Positions 10,401-19,812 of a stretch of DNA of 48,244 nucleotides are shown in pieces. Position 1 is the stretch's first letter, and each line of letters opens with the position of its first letter. The position numbers and the translations under genes are program-made. The notes under the pieces are model-generated. The model was not told the origin of the DNA and ran no database searches. It saw only the letters and a list, made by a program, of their open reading frames with translations. This stretch comes from Thermoplasmata archaeon (lineage in GTDB: Archaea > Thermoplasmatota > Thermoplasmata > Lutacidiplasmatales > UBA184), in contig JAJYWS010000026.1 in the NCBI GenBank assembly GCA_021791335.1, positions 1 through 48,244 on the forward strand. The letters are read 5' to 3'.

Positions 10401-11930
10401 GCACCGATCAACCTCCTGCCCGGGACTTTGCTGTCCGTCACTCCCGGAACCACGTACAATTTGACCTATGCGCTCTCGTACCACGTCATGGCGATGGGCG
10501 CGTTCGGCGGGTCGGTGAGTGGCCTCACCAACGGGTGGGTGGTCCCCGGTACCGTTCTCCACTACACCGCTTCGCCTCACGCGAACTATCAGTTTGGCGG
10601 CTGGAAAGGTGTCGGTGCTGGATCGTACACCGGGGCGAACACTACCATGAATGTTACAGTCGGAGGACCGATTACCGAGACTGCCGCCTTCACCGCGTTA
10701 CCCGCGAACCGGTTCAACCTGACGTTCGACCAGACCGGCATACCCAACGGGACGTATTGGTCGGTCCAGGTGGGCACCCAGGGGTATTCCTCGGACCAGC
10801 CCACCCTCGTCGTCCCGGACCTGTACTCCTGTTCAGCGGGCAGTTCCGGTCAGTACGCGATTGCGGTGCCCGACGCCTATCTCAATTCCAGCGTGAGCTC
10901 GGGAACCCGGTGGGTTCCGGGAACTGTGCCGTCCTCGACATGTACTTCGGGCTTTACCGTCGTCCCGATCAAGTACACGACCCAATACCTGGTGAACGTC
11001 ATTGCCGGAAACGGTGGGTCGGCCGCCCTGACCTTGAACGGCGTCACCACCGCACAGCCGACTTGGGCCAACGGGCTGGCCACGGTCAGCCTGGTCGCCC
11101 AGCCCTCGCCGGGTTACGCGTTTGCGGGATGGGTCGGCACGGGCACGGGAAGCTACTCCGGTCCAAGCCAGGTCACCAGCATCTTCCCCGGCTCGCCCAT
11201 ATCGGAGGTCGCCAGCTTTGCCGCCATCGTCATTCCACCCCCGCCGAGATATGTGGTCGAGCTGCACGATCTCTCGCCGTTGGCTGCGGGGACCAGCTGG
11301 TCGATCACCTGGGAGGGCGTCGGTTATACTTCGCTCACCCCATGGATCAACGTCACCAACCTCCTCTCGGGCACCTACTCGCTGGGGGTCCTGACCGTAC
11401 TCTCTCCGGACGGCTCGACCCAGTACGTTCCGCAGTTCTCCCAGAAGGCGATCAGCGTTAACTCGAACAGCACTGTCGGGATTTCGTTCAGCACATCGTA
11501 TCACGTCGTGATCCAGTCGACACCGGGCGGAAACATCACCTCGCCGGCCACCTCCAACTCCTTTGTGCTCTCAGGGACCTCTCTTCTTCTCAATGCCACC
11601 CCCCTGAAGGGCTACTACTTTGTGGGTTGGGTCGGAACCGGGAGCGCCTCGTATACGGGCTCTTCTCCCAACTGGACCATCGTCGTGAGCTCGCCCATCT
11701 CTGAGGTTGCCACCTTCGCCAAGCTTTCGCCGCCCGCCAGTACGAGCGGGTTCCTCTCCTCGGTCAGTTCCCCACCCGCCATCGCTGGCCTTGCCGGGGT
11801 GGGTCTGATCGTAGGGTTGGTCGTCGGACTCCTGGTCTTCCGACGCCGCAAGGCCACGCCGCCCTCGGCTCCGGGCCGCCCGAACTCCGTTCCACCGGCG
11901 AATCCATCACCGAAGGGAGGAAAGCCATGA
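7449..11930 (+). CDS. Secreted sialidase/BNR-like propeller surface protein with InlB-like repeats and a C-terminal TM anchor
   Basis: 1493 aa. N-terminal hydrophobic signal; Asp-box-like motifs (SNDNGATWSTP, SSNAGRSWNTT, NNGSSFQPV); repeats such as FGGSVSGLTNGWVVPGTVLHYTASPHANYQFGGWKGVGAGSYTG; C-terminal TM plus RRRK and a Pro-rich tail. Confidence 0.8.
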   Translation: MALQRFRPGWGGRSSLGFGIVVAVTLLMIVGGSGWLPTAGTSGAGSAAPTTAAAISSPGVVGAGSGTSAALVNGSFYGVNDSVNPVAKDHALCGLVGFTSYNFGTVVENFTYRDCASGAQNPSLVNLANGNVGVGYSVLTNLTTSTCAGAQNHTLSTVDFRVSANDGTTFGPAVQISNSTCDYLQSIEPAFATGPNGQIDSVFVEENQNNFSLWNLSMNYINRSADALGFTVSNNNGSSFQPVRTILAGSNIARPQIATFGQSIYILYYGINNSTTNPLPASPLSVGSYSLPPTYPVTLRMIYSNDNGATWSTPITMPGLNKAYNYSVSSASMAVNATGVVGVVYATNLSCAEFVYYSFSGSTYCEAYGYQLVSTTSSTNGTSWTPLSLIAGPTEVGEVLCGQYTTGVEINFDCYASPFQWGPYVSFEWGASSPSTMYVAWSGAYIYDTNGTIYVPQTREGSNETGANATTATYFYGDAGLFSGVSSNAGRSWNTTVVVAPTPIGGMGDYYVSPSIAQGNGKLYLTYGVQNNTYCYGGSCSPVSDAYAYYIATGTGGLHWNSPVLVTYAPGAYFYGMEGSWAGYNTASIIDSNQLAVSAFALPQPYLFNYYYEYKIIGGIYYYNYFYNYSGSDNLTVAHSWDGVIHPITYQEVGLPTNKTWSITLSGNVFSTNRSSITVQNFPNNTGVLFSTPALPVGFWSQYEALSPTAGFYAYNQTQTVNVTYQAFYGIEFYYNPLSVQFADLYFTVGSAYYEYYHYATPGYTYNYVYPAFPWYFANGTALTLGTAGNFNAYAPVSYYTGTGQGSVNATGATATVHTDGPINETLWFGAFGVYNVTFIPRGLTNGLAYSFQFDGQTYSAVSPANVTIHDVYTGYYSISDLKANSSTPGWMYFGQASSSGLLDVPASPYVYLNFSYAYVDVAATPGTVSFHASQLRSGDVWRIAFNGTSLSSTTPWINITTHPGTFQVTAYPVEASANDTVAYAPINLLPGTLLSVTPGTTYNLTYALSYHVMAMGAFGGSVSGLTNGWVVPGTVLHYTASPHANYQFGGWKGVGAGSYTGANTTMNVTVGGPITETAAFTALPANRFNLTFDQTGIPNGTYWSVQVGTQGYSSDQPTLVVPDLYSCSAGSSGQYAIAVPDAYLNSSVSSGTRWVPGTVPSSTCTSGFTVVPIKYTTQYLVNVIAGNGGSAALTLNGVTTAQPTWANGLATVSLVAQPSPGYAFAGWVGTGTGSYSGPSQVTSIFPGSPISEVASFAAIVIPPPPRYVVELHDLSPLAAGTSWSITWEGVGYTSLTPWINVTNLLSGTYSLGVLTVLSPDGSTQYVPQFSQKAISVNSNSTVGISFSTSYHVVIQSTPGGNITSPATSNSFVLSGTSLLLNATPLKGYYFVGWVGTGSASYTGSSPNWTIVVSSPISEVATFAKLSPPASTSGFLSSVSSPPAIAGLAGVGLIVGLVVGLLVFRRRKATPPSAPGRPNSVPPANPSPKGGKP

Positions 11931-14900
11931 GTCTTCAGAGCCGGCTTCAGGTCTTCGGGGGGCGCCGGATCCATGGTCGCCTCCCGGACTGGGCCAGTAC
12001 GGCCGTCTTGCTCCTCTTGGTCGTCTCGATGGCGCTCGGATCGATCCAGGTTTCGGGCCCGACGGCCACCGTGGCCACAACGCCGACCGTCACGGGGAGT
12101 CACAGCCTTTCGGCTCTTTCGTCCTCCCCTCTGCCGTCCACGGGCCGCTCTCTGAGCGCCTCTCCGGGACAAGCCCCTGTCCTTTCGAACCCCTTGACCA
12201 CCGGCTTGGTCCCGAGCGGCGGCGTGGTCAATTCCACAGGCCGCGGGGTGTTCTTTACCAACCAGCAGTTGGCGAATCCAACACCCGGAAACCAGACCTG
12301 CGCCAACATCTACGTCTACTACAACGGGGTGTGCACGAACACCACGAACTCTCCCGTGATCGTACACACGTCAAACGGTTACTACGTCACCGCTTACAAC
12401 GCGATGACCAACCAGACCGGTTGCCCCACCACCCGGCCCTACACCACGAGCGAGATCGGGGTTTCGGTTTCCAAGGGATCCCCGAACAGCTGGTCGACGC
12501 CCACCTACCTAGTCGACTCTACTTGCTCCAATTCGACCCACGCTAACGACTATCCGAGCGCCTGGTCACCGACCATGGTGGCATTGCCCAACGGGACACT
12601 GGCCTTGGCGTACATCGAGTACAACTGGTCGATCGGCAACCTGACCAGTCCGACCTGCTATGACGTGTTCCCCGAACTTCAATCGCTGCAGTGCCTGACC
12701 TATGATCGCCTGGTCTTTACCGAGAGCTTCGACAACGGCACCTCCTGGACCACGCCCCAGGTGATCAACCAATCGGCCCCGAATCTGAACGGCAACAGCA
12801 CGGGGATGCAGGACCCCCAGGCTCCGAACCTGGCCGTCTTCGGCAACACCCTCTACCTCGCCTGGGAGAACCTTACCTCGCCCGATTACTACTTCATTTC
12901 GTCACAGATTCACCTTGTCGTCTCCATTAACGGCGGCCGGAGCTGGGGTTCGATGATCAATCTGCCCGTCCAGCCGGGAACCTACTACGGGACCCAGACC
13001 TCGGGTGCGACGGCCGCGAACATGCTGGTCAGCCCCTCCGGTGAGTTGTTCTTGGCGTATATCACCAACTACACATCGGCCCAGTTCTGTCAGGGATTCA
13101 GTTGTACGACCGTTTTCACCGTATCGGTGATGCTGGCGCGGTCCACCAACAACGGCAGTTCGTTCCACTATTCGCGCATCCAGGTCGTTCCCGCCAACGA
13201 CCTCATCGGCTACTGGTACCCCTTGGTGGCCACGGCGCCCAAGCTGGCCTATTCCCCGTCGACCCAGCAGCTCTACGCGGTCTACTCGGGCGGCATCTTT
13301 GGGACCTACTGCTATTACTATGCAAACCCCCCGTACTGCTACGCCGACGAGACACCGAACACCCTGTGGTTCTCCCATTCGTCCAACAACGGCTCGTCCT
13401 GGGCAACTCCGAAGCTGGTGTTCCCCGGGATTACCGACTCGAGCTATAGCGCCGAGTCGGCGATCTACAATCCCTCGATCGCGGTATCGTCCTCCGGCGA
13501 GGTGTATATCCAGGCCTCCTACCTCAATGAGACCCAATGTTTCACTCTGTTCGGCTACTCGGGCTACTGCGGGGAGACGGTCCAGCTCTTTACGACCTCG
13601 ACGACCAACGGAACCAGCTTCGGCAACCCCTACTACGTCTCTCCCGAGCTGGCCCGGGTTTCCCCGGATATGTGGGACGGATTCCAGTCCTCGATGGTTA
13701 TGGTCAATTCCACTCCGACCTTGGCATGGAGCCAGAACTCCTGTCCTGTCTGGAACATCACGGGGGGCTGTTTCTGGCCCTACAGTTACGGGAATACTCA
13801 CATTGAGATCTCTCAGTTGTTCAACGGTACCGGCGCCACGCTGACCTTCCAGGAGGCCAACCTCAAGGCTGGATTGAACTGGTCGGTCGATGTCCTCGGC
13901 AACGCCCGACAGGGCAGCGCGGGCACCCGACTGGTGATCAGTGGCGTTCCGCTGAACCAGTCCTATCCGTTTGCGCTACCTTGGGTCAATCAGAGTTACG
14001 GCGTGGCCTTCCAACCGACGGCAACGCCCGGCTCCCCGGTCAGCGTATCCTCGAACTCCACCACGGTCTCGGTGGACTTTGGTGAGGCCTATCTGGTTCA
14101 GGTGTCCACTACACCTCCGCCCATCCCGGGCGGGGATGGGTTCAACTGTCTTTATGCCACGTACAACTACGAGTGCACGAATTATATCGTCAGTCCCGAC
14201 ATCGGGAGCACCTGGATGCCGGCCAACTCCAGCATGGCCTACTCGATCACCTCGAATAGTGCGGTCATGCCGACCTGCTTCATGTGCCTCAACCTCAGCT
14301 TCCAGTCGTGGACCGGAACCGGTACCGGAAGCTTCACCACCACCAACCCCAACGGGAGCACGACCGTCCGGGGACCGATCAATGAGTCGGCCAACTTCCA
14401 GCTTCTCAGTGTGTGCGACGCCGGGGTCTGCAGTCCCATCAATTACACCTACAACTTCACCGAGTCCGGGCTCCCCAACGGGACACTCTGGGCGGTCTCG
14501 ATCAACGGAAACGTGAGCTATTCCAATCTCACTTACCTAGATTATAACGGTAGTGCGGGGCCCCTCAACTACTCTGCCTGGGCGGTCTATTACAACCAGA
14601 CCGATTCCTACATCCCGACCTCGAGTCCCGCCTCTCCGCTCAACATCATGACGGGATCGATCATCAACATCCACTACCGGCTTCAGCCGACCGCCGGTCG
14701 GACCGTGAACCTCACCATCCAATCGGCCGGGCTTCCGGCCGGAACCAGTTGGTCGGTGGGATTTGGCGGGGGCAGTTCTGGGTATGAGTTGAGCACGAGC
14801 TCGACTCTCTCCGTCTCCGTCGTGGCGGGCACTTACCTTCTCAACTCCTCGGCAATCTACACCCAGACGGGCGTGGCCTACGTGCCGTTGTTCTTCTACA

Positions 14901-16483
14901 TCGCGACCCACGAGACCGAGCTTGTCAGCGCGAACTACACGAGGGGTCCAGTCCCGACGCACTTGACCTTCTCGATCTCGTCCACTGTCGTCATCGTCTA
15001 CACGCGCGAGTATCAGGTGTCAGCCTCGGCCGGGCCGGGGGGATCGGTGTCACCGACCCTCCTCTGGGCGTCCTTGGGTCAAACGGTTAACCTTACCGCG
15101 ACCCCCTCGACGGGATACGAATTCGTTGGGTGGAGTGGGACCGGGGCCGGAGCGATCACCTCCACCAATGCTTCGATCCTCTTGGTGGTCCGGGGTGTTG
15201 TCAGTGAGACCGCCACCTTCCGACTTATCGTGCCCACCTTTACGGTCACGGTGACCGCTCAAGGACTTCCCTCGGGCACCAGCCTGACCGTCCAGCTGGG
15301 CAGCCAGACCTACAGCGGTCCGTCGCCACTTACCATCGCCAACCTGCTGAACGGCTCCTACGCCTTCTCGACGCCCACGGTCTACTCCCCAACGCTGACG
15401 GGAACTCGGTACCTGGTCAGTGCGGTCTCGACGTTGTACGGCATGACTCCCTCTGGCCTGGTCATCTCTTCGAGCGGAAACATCAGCCTGACCTACACGA
15501 CCCAGTATCTGGTCCAGGTCGGATCCGTGATCAACGGGAGTTCCCAGCCGTCCCCCGGGAGCTACTGGAACAACTCCGGGACCCAACTCAACCTGACCGC
15601 TCTCCCGAACAGCGGCTACTATGCCCTCGGATGGAACGGAACCTACAACTCGACGGGAACAGTGCTTTCTGTCACATTGCACGGTCCGATCTACGAAGTG
15701 CCGAACTTCGCGGTCTACTACCCGCCGGCACCAGCCACGTATACGCTGACCGTCAGTGAGACCGGCCTTCCCAGCGGAACCAGCTGGGGGGTCGTTGTCG
15801 GAGGCATGGGCCTGTCGACGGTTTCAGGTAGCCTGACCTACAATGGGCTCAACGGCTCCTACCCGCTCTCGGTGCCGACGGTCTCGGGAGGCGTTGGCGT
15901 CCGCTACGTCGCCGGGGCCGCCACGCCGCCGGGAGTCACGGTCGCTCAGAACGCCTCTCTGACGATCCAGTTCGTGACGCAGTACTTGGTCACCTTCCAG
16001 AGCTCCGCGGGCGGGAACCTGACCCAGGCCACCCAGTGGGTCCCTGCGGGGACCACGCTTAGCGTCTCGGCGGTCGCTCAGTCCGGATATCGGTTCAGCA
16101 ATTGGACGGGCCAGGGGGCTGGAAACTACACGGGGACCTCCTCGACGGCCAACCTGACCGTCAATGCGCCGATCACGGAGCTCGCGGCCTTTGTCCCGAC
16201 CAGTTCGGGCGGTTCCGGGGCCTCGTCCGGCACCTCCTCGTCGAGCATGGCCGCGATCTCCTTCGGACTGCTCGCCGTGCTGCTGGTCGTTGGGCTGGTG
16301 GTCGCCTTTGTGATCCGCCGTTCCCAAGGCTCGAAGCCGGGCGGAGGGGCGCCGAAGACGTCGACGACCCATGCAGCTCCGGCCAGCCCCTCCTCTGGAG
16401 CCGGTTCCAAGCCGGCCGGTGCCCCACCCGCCACTCCGAGCGAGCCGATGACGATCTACCAGGGCCCCGGGTCGAAGAAGTAG
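11927..16483 (+). CDS. Paralogous secreted sialidase/BNR-like propeller surface protein with InlB-like repeats
   Basis: 1518 aa. Same architecture as the preceding gene (SINGGRSWGSM, STNNGSSFHYS, SNNGSSWATPK; GYEFVGWSGTGAGAIT); 4-bp ATGA overlap with the upstream gene; upstream SD-like GGGAGG. Confidence 0.8.
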   Translation: MSLQSRLQVFGGRRIHGRLPDWASTAVLLLLVVSMALGSIQVSGPTATVATTPTVTGSHSLSALSSSPLPSTGRSLSASPGQAPVLSNPLTTGLVPSGGVVNSTGRGVFFTNQQLANPTPGNQTCANIYVYYNGVCTNTTNSPVIVHTSNGYYVTAYNAMTNQTGCPTTRPYTTSEIGVSVSKGSPNSWSTPTYLVDSTCSNSTHANDYPSAWSPTMVALPNGTLALAYIEYNWSIGNLTSPTCYDVFPELQSLQCLTYDRLVFTESFDNGTSWTTPQVINQSAPNLNGNSTGMQDPQAPNLAVFGNTLYLAWENLTSPDYYFISSQIHLVVSINGGRSWGSMINLPVQPGTYYGTQTSGATAANMLVSPSGELFLAYITNYTSAQFCQGFSCTTVFTVSVMLARSTNNGSSFHYSRIQVVPANDLIGYWYPLVATAPKLAYSPSTQQLYAVYSGGIFGTYCYYYANPPYCYADETPNTLWFSHSSNNGSSWATPKLVFPGITDSSYSAESAIYNPSIAVSSSGEVYIQASYLNETQCFTLFGYSGYCGETVQLFTTSTTNGTSFGNPYYVSPELARVSPDMWDGFQSSMVMVNSTPTLAWSQNSCPVWNITGGCFWPYSYGNTHIEISQLFNGTGATLTFQEANLKAGLNWSVDVLGNARQGSAGTRLVISGVPLNQSYPFALPWVNQSYGVAFQPTATPGSPVSVSSNSTTVSVDFGEAYLVQVSTTPPPIPGGDGFNCLYATYNYECTNYIVSPDIGSTWMPANSSMAYSITSNSAVMPTCFMCLNLSFQSWTGTGTGSFTTTNPNGSTTVRGPINESANFQLLSVCDAGVCSPINYTYNFTESGLPNGTLWAVSINGNVSYSNLTYLDYNGSAGPLNYSAWAVYYNQTDSYIPTSSPASPLNIMTGSIINIHYRLQPTAGRTVNLTIQSAGLPAGTSWSVGFGGGSSGYELSTSSTLSVSVVAGTYLLNSSAIYTQTGVAYVPLFFYIATHETELVSANYTRGPVPTHLTFSISSTVVIVYTREYQVSASAGPGGSVSPTLLWASLGQTVNLTATPSTGYEFVGWSGTGAGAITSTNASILLVVRGVVSETATFRLIVPTFTVTVTAQGLPSGTSLTVQLGSQTYSGPSPLTIANLLNGSYAFSTPTVYSPTLTGTRYLVSAVSTLYGMTPSGLVISSSGNISLTYTTQYLVQVGSVINGSSQPSPGSYWNNSGTQLNLTALPNSGYYALGWNGTYNSTGTVLSVTLHGPIYEVPNFAVYYPPAPATYTLTVSETGLPSGTSWGVVVGGMGLSTVSGSLTYNGLNGSYPLSVPTVSGGVGVRYVAGAATPPGVTVAQNASLTIQFVTQYLVTFQSSAGGNLTQATQWVPAGTTLSVSAVAQSGYRFSNWTGQGAGNYTGTSSTANLTVNAPITELAAFVPTSSGGSGASSGTSSSSMAAISFGLLAVLLVVGLVVAFVIRRSQGSKPGGGAPKTSTTHAAPASPSSGAGSKPAGAPPATPSEPMTIYQGPGSKK

Positions 16484-16531
16484 ATGTCGTGAGGGATTCA
16501 GGGGACAATCTGGTCGGAAGGAGTTAGAACC

Positions 16532-16969
16532 ATGGATGTACCGTTGTATGCGCTCGCTCTGGTCGCTTTCGGCATCCTCTTTCTGGTTGTCGGGATGTTC
16601 CTCGTCTGGGTACTGCTGATCTGCCTGATTTTGATCTTTCTCTACCTGGCCCTCCGGTACCACCCGCTCCCAGACTCCTACCCGTTCGGGGCGGGAGATA
16701 CCTTGGTCACTGCGATCTTTGTGGGGGTGACCTGGGGGATTTTCACGCTCCTCGGTCCCAAGAGCCCTATCCCACTCATCGGGAACGGGCTGACCTACAC
16801 CTCCAGCACGGCTATCCCGTACTCCGCGATCATTGGGATCACCCTCCTGCTTTTGGTGGGATTCCTTCTGATCGGCGCCTTTGTGATTCCCCGCTTGACC
16901 TCCGGCGGGAGCTCGCAGGGCGGTGGCGATGGCGGCGGCGGCGGAACCCAGACGGTAGGGGCCCGGTAA
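16532..16969 (+). CDS. Small multi-pass membrane protein with a Gly-rich C-terminus
   Basis: 145 aa, about four hydrophobic helices, C-terminal GGSSQGGGDGGGGG; SD-like GGAAGGAG upstream of the ATG. Confidence 0.6.
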   Translation: MDVPLYALALVAFGILFLVVGMFLVWVLLICLILIFLYLALRYHPLPDSYPFGAGDTLVTAIFVGVTWGIFTLLGPKSPIPLIGNGLTYTSSTAIPYSAIIGITLLLLVGFLLIGAFVIPRLTSGGSSQGGGDGGGGGTQTVGAR

Positions 16970-16986
16970 GATCGGGACACGCCCCC

Positions 16987-17012
16987 GGTGAGGTTCCGCT
17001 GCGATCCTCACC
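16987..17012. other. Inverted repeat GGTGAGG-N12-CCTCACC between convergent genes
   Basis: Perfect 7-bp arms at 16987-16993 and 17006-17012 in the convergent intergenic gap. No T-tract. Confidence 0.35.
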
Positions 17013-17093
17013 CCATACGGCCGGTAGGTTTACCTCTCGGTGGGTTCGGGGTGGGGAGAGTAATCTTCGTCCAGCGCCGACAGGTCTCCGGAG

Positions 17094-18368
17094 CTACCGG
17101 GAGATGGGGCCAGCCAGCACGATCACGGCGTGTCGGGAATCGAACCCTTTCACCCAGGCTTCCAGGAGCTCCGCTGAAGTGATGGCCCGGATCCGTTCGG
17201 GCCAATCGACCAGGTAGCTCTCGGGGTAGCCGTACCGGCCGATCTCGATGGCCCAATGATGCGCCGTGGAGGTGGTCTCCAGATCCAGGGGGATGGAACC
17301 GATGGCACTCTCCCGGATGCGGCGAAGCTCTTCCGCGTCCGGGGCCTCCCGGGCCAGCCGTTCGATCTCATCTTCGAGGAGCCGGAGGGCCCGGTCGGCC
17401 TGCCGTGGGGAGGTACCGGCCTGGAGTTCCCAGTATCCTCCCCAGGAGAGGGCCGACAGCTGGCTCGAAGCGTGGTAGGCCAACCCCTCCCGTTCCCGGA
17501 TCACCTGAAAGAGTCGGGAGAGGACCGGTCGCCGTCCGAGAAGCTCATCGGCGAGTTCCGCCGCCGGGTAGAGGGGGGAGTGCCGGGCGAGGCTCACCGA
17601 CCCGATCCGGAGCTCCACCTGGGACTGCCCGGGGAGCGAAATCCGGGCCGGCCCACGCGACGGCGGCCGGCGCTGCCCCCCTGTGGGGGGAGTCGTCGCC
17701 GGCCGATCGGCCGGCCAACGGTCCATGATCTGGGCCACCGAGCGGACCAGCCGGGCGGCCGGCCCGGGGTGGGTGACGATGACGACCCCGCCCCGGCCTG
17801 AGTAGTGCCGCCGGTGGAACGTCGCAAGGTCGGACGGTCGGATTCGGGAGACGGATCGGAACGTCCCCGCCCCGGACTCCCGGTAGGGATGGCCCGGGGG
17901 GAAGAGCCGACGGTGGAGCTCGGTCTCGGCCCGCAGCGATGCGATCTGGCGCTCCCGCAGTTGGGCCTCGACAAGCTCCCGGCGGATCCGGTCGATCTCG
18001 TGCGGCGCGAACCGGGGTGAATTCAAAACCTCCGCGAGGAGCCCGATGAGCCGGACGTACTCGTCGGCCGGACCCTCAACCTGGAGGTGGACCATCTCCG
18101 GGTCGGTCGAGACCGCCAATGCTCCGCCCCGCCGGTCGATCTCCCGGAAGAGGGCGGCCCGGTCGAGCCGGGTGGTCCCCGCGAGCAGGGCCTCGGCGGT
18201 GATCTCGGCCAGGCCCTCCTGGCCGGCGGGATCGAACCCATGACCAGCCGGGCCCAGGTAGCTTGCCGCGAACCGATGACTCCCCTCCGGGCCCGGTTGG
18301 ACGACCAGTCGGGCCCCGCCGGGAAGGTCATGGAAGGAGACCCGACGTGGGTCCCGGCGTTCAGGCAT
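17094..18368 (-). CDS. M16-family peptidase-like protein, non-catalytic (HxxEH-lacking) subunit type
   Basis: M16 fold signatures (YLGPAGHGFDPAGQEGLAEITAEALLAGT..., REREGLAYHASSQLS) without an HxxEH motif; adjacent to a catalytic M16. ATG at 18368 preferred over GTG at 18377. Confidence 0.8.
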   Translation of the reverse strand: MPERRDPRRVSFHDLPGGARLVVQPGPEGSHRFAASYLGPAGHGFDPAGQEGLAEITAEALLAGTTRLDRAALFREIDRRGGALAVSTDPEMVHLQVEGPADEYVRLIGLLAEVLNSPRFAPHEIDRIRRELVEAQLRERQIASLRAETELHRRLFPPGHPYRESGAGTFRSVSRIRPSDLATFHRRHYSGRGGVVIVTHPGPAARLVRSVAQIMDRWPADRPATTPPTGGQRRPPSRGPARISLPGQSQVELRIGSVSLARHSPLYPAAELADELLGRRPVLSRLFQVIREREGLAYHASSQLSALSWGGYWELQAGTSPRQADRALRLLEDEIERLAREAPDAEELRRIRESAIGSIPLDLETTSTAHHWAIEIGRYGYPESYLVDWPERIRAITSAELLEAWVKGFDSRHAVIVLAGPISR

Positions 18369-19683
18369 CCTCCGCACCTCCGATCGGTTCGTAGATCACC
18401 GTCGATCGGCCCTCAGCCACAAACAGGTGGCGGGCGGCCTCAAGGATCTCCTGTCCGGAAACCCGCTGGAACGCCCGGTAGAGGGTCCCTTCGAGCGCCC
18501 GGCCCCCGAGGGTTTCGAAGAAGCCGAGCCGGAACGCGGTCCGACTCGCCCCCTCGTAGGCGGCTTCCACCCCCCGACGGGCCCGCGTGCGGACCTCGGC
18601 CAGCTCCCGGGCCGAGGGCGGCCGGCGGGCCAGACGCTCCGTCTGGGTGAGGATGGCCTCCTCGACCTTCGCCGCCGGTACCCCGGGGGCCGCCTGGGCC
18701 TGGATCGTGAAGAGGCTCGGGTCGACCCGGGGGGGCCAGTGGCTGGTCGCCCGGACCGCGAGCCCGGAGTCGACCAGGGCCCGGTAGAGCCGGGAGTTGG
18801 GGCGGTCGGATCGGTGACCTCCGGCCCCGCCCCCCCGGAAGAGGGCCACCTCCCCGCCCAGCAGGGCGTCGAGGGCGAGCAGGGCCGGCGTGTCGGGGGA
18901 GTCGAGCGCCGGAGCCCTCCAGCCGATCTGGAGGAGCGGCGTGGTGCCGGGGCCCCGGAGCGTCGCCCGTCGCTCGCCCCGGGCCGCCGGTTCGGGCGGC
19001 AGAGGCGCGGGGATCTCCCCCGAAGCGGGCAACCCTCGGAACCGCCGCTCGATCTCCCCGCGCAGGGCGGCGGGATCGAAGGCTCCCGCGACGACCAGCG
19101 TGGCGTTCCGGGGGCCGTAGTACCGCCGGTAGTACTCCCGCAATTCGGCGGGCGTGATCCGCTCGATATCCTCCCGGCGGCCGAGGGCGTCCCAGCGGTA
19201 CGGGTGCTGCCGGAACGCGAGCTGGTAGAGTTCCTCCTCGACCCGGAACTGGGGCCAGTTCTCGTTGCCTTCCCGCTCCGACAGCACGACGGTCCGTTCC
19301 CGCTCCACCTCGGCGTCCTCGAGCTGGGCGCGGGTCATCCGGTCCGCCTCGATGTCGAGGGGGACCGCCCAGAACTCCCGCGGGACGGTACTAAAGTACG
19401 CCGTAAAGTCACTGTCGGTGAAGGCGTTCAGGGTGCCTCCGACTTCGATGATCGCCCGGTCGATCTCGCCTTTGGCGTACCGGGGGCTGCCCTGGAACAG
19501 CATGTGCTCGATCCAGTGGGAGGCGCCGGTGATGCCGGGCCACTCCTGCCGGGATCCAACCGAGTACCAGACCCAGACGCTCACCGTGGGGCTCTGGGGG
19601 ATGGGGGCCAGGAGGACCCTAAGACCGTTGGCGAGCCGATAACGGCGGGTCACAAGTGGGTGGGTCGCCAGCGCTCGCCCCAT
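18361..19683 (-). CDS. M16-family zinc peptidase, catalytic subunit type
   Basis: HWIEH zinc motif in GITGASHWIEHMLFQGSPRYAKGEIDRAIIEVGGTLNAFTDSDFTAYFSTVP. Confidence 0.9.
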   Translation of the reverse strand: MGRALATHPLVTRRYRLANGLRVLLAPIPQSPTVSVWVWYSVGSRQEWPGITGASHWIEHMLFQGSPRYAKGEIDRAIIEVGGTLNAFTDSDFTAYFSTVPREFWAVPLDIEADRMTRAQLEDAEVERERTVVLSEREGNENWPQFRVEEELYQLAFRQHPYRWDALGRREDIERITPAELREYYRRYYGPRNATLVVAGAFDPAALRGEIERRFRGLPASGEIPAPLPPEPAARGERRATLRGPGTTPLLQIGWRAPALDSPDTPALLALDALLGGEVALFRGGGAGGHRSDRPNSRLYRALVDSGLAVRATSHWPPRVDPSLFTIQAQAAPGVPAAKVEEAILTQTERLARRPPSARELAEVRTRARRGVEAAYEGASRTAFRLGFFETLGGRALEGTLYRAFQRVSGQEILEAARHLFVAEGRSTVIYEPIGGAEDA

Positions 19684-19812
19684 CGATCCCCCCTATCGCC
19701 GGCCCAGATAAGGAGCCGCCCGTCCTCCGTACACTCGGTCGTTCGGCGATGCCGCTCATGAGGACGCCTCTCCATCCAAACCGTTATGCGAGCCGGCCTC
19801 CCACCCCGGCGC

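Noticed and set aside
17125-17150. GGGTTCGATTCCC (minus), resembling a tRNA T-arm
   Set aside because: Lies within the M16 reading frame (KGFDSRHAV) and no matching acceptor, D or anticodon stems were found at the right distances.
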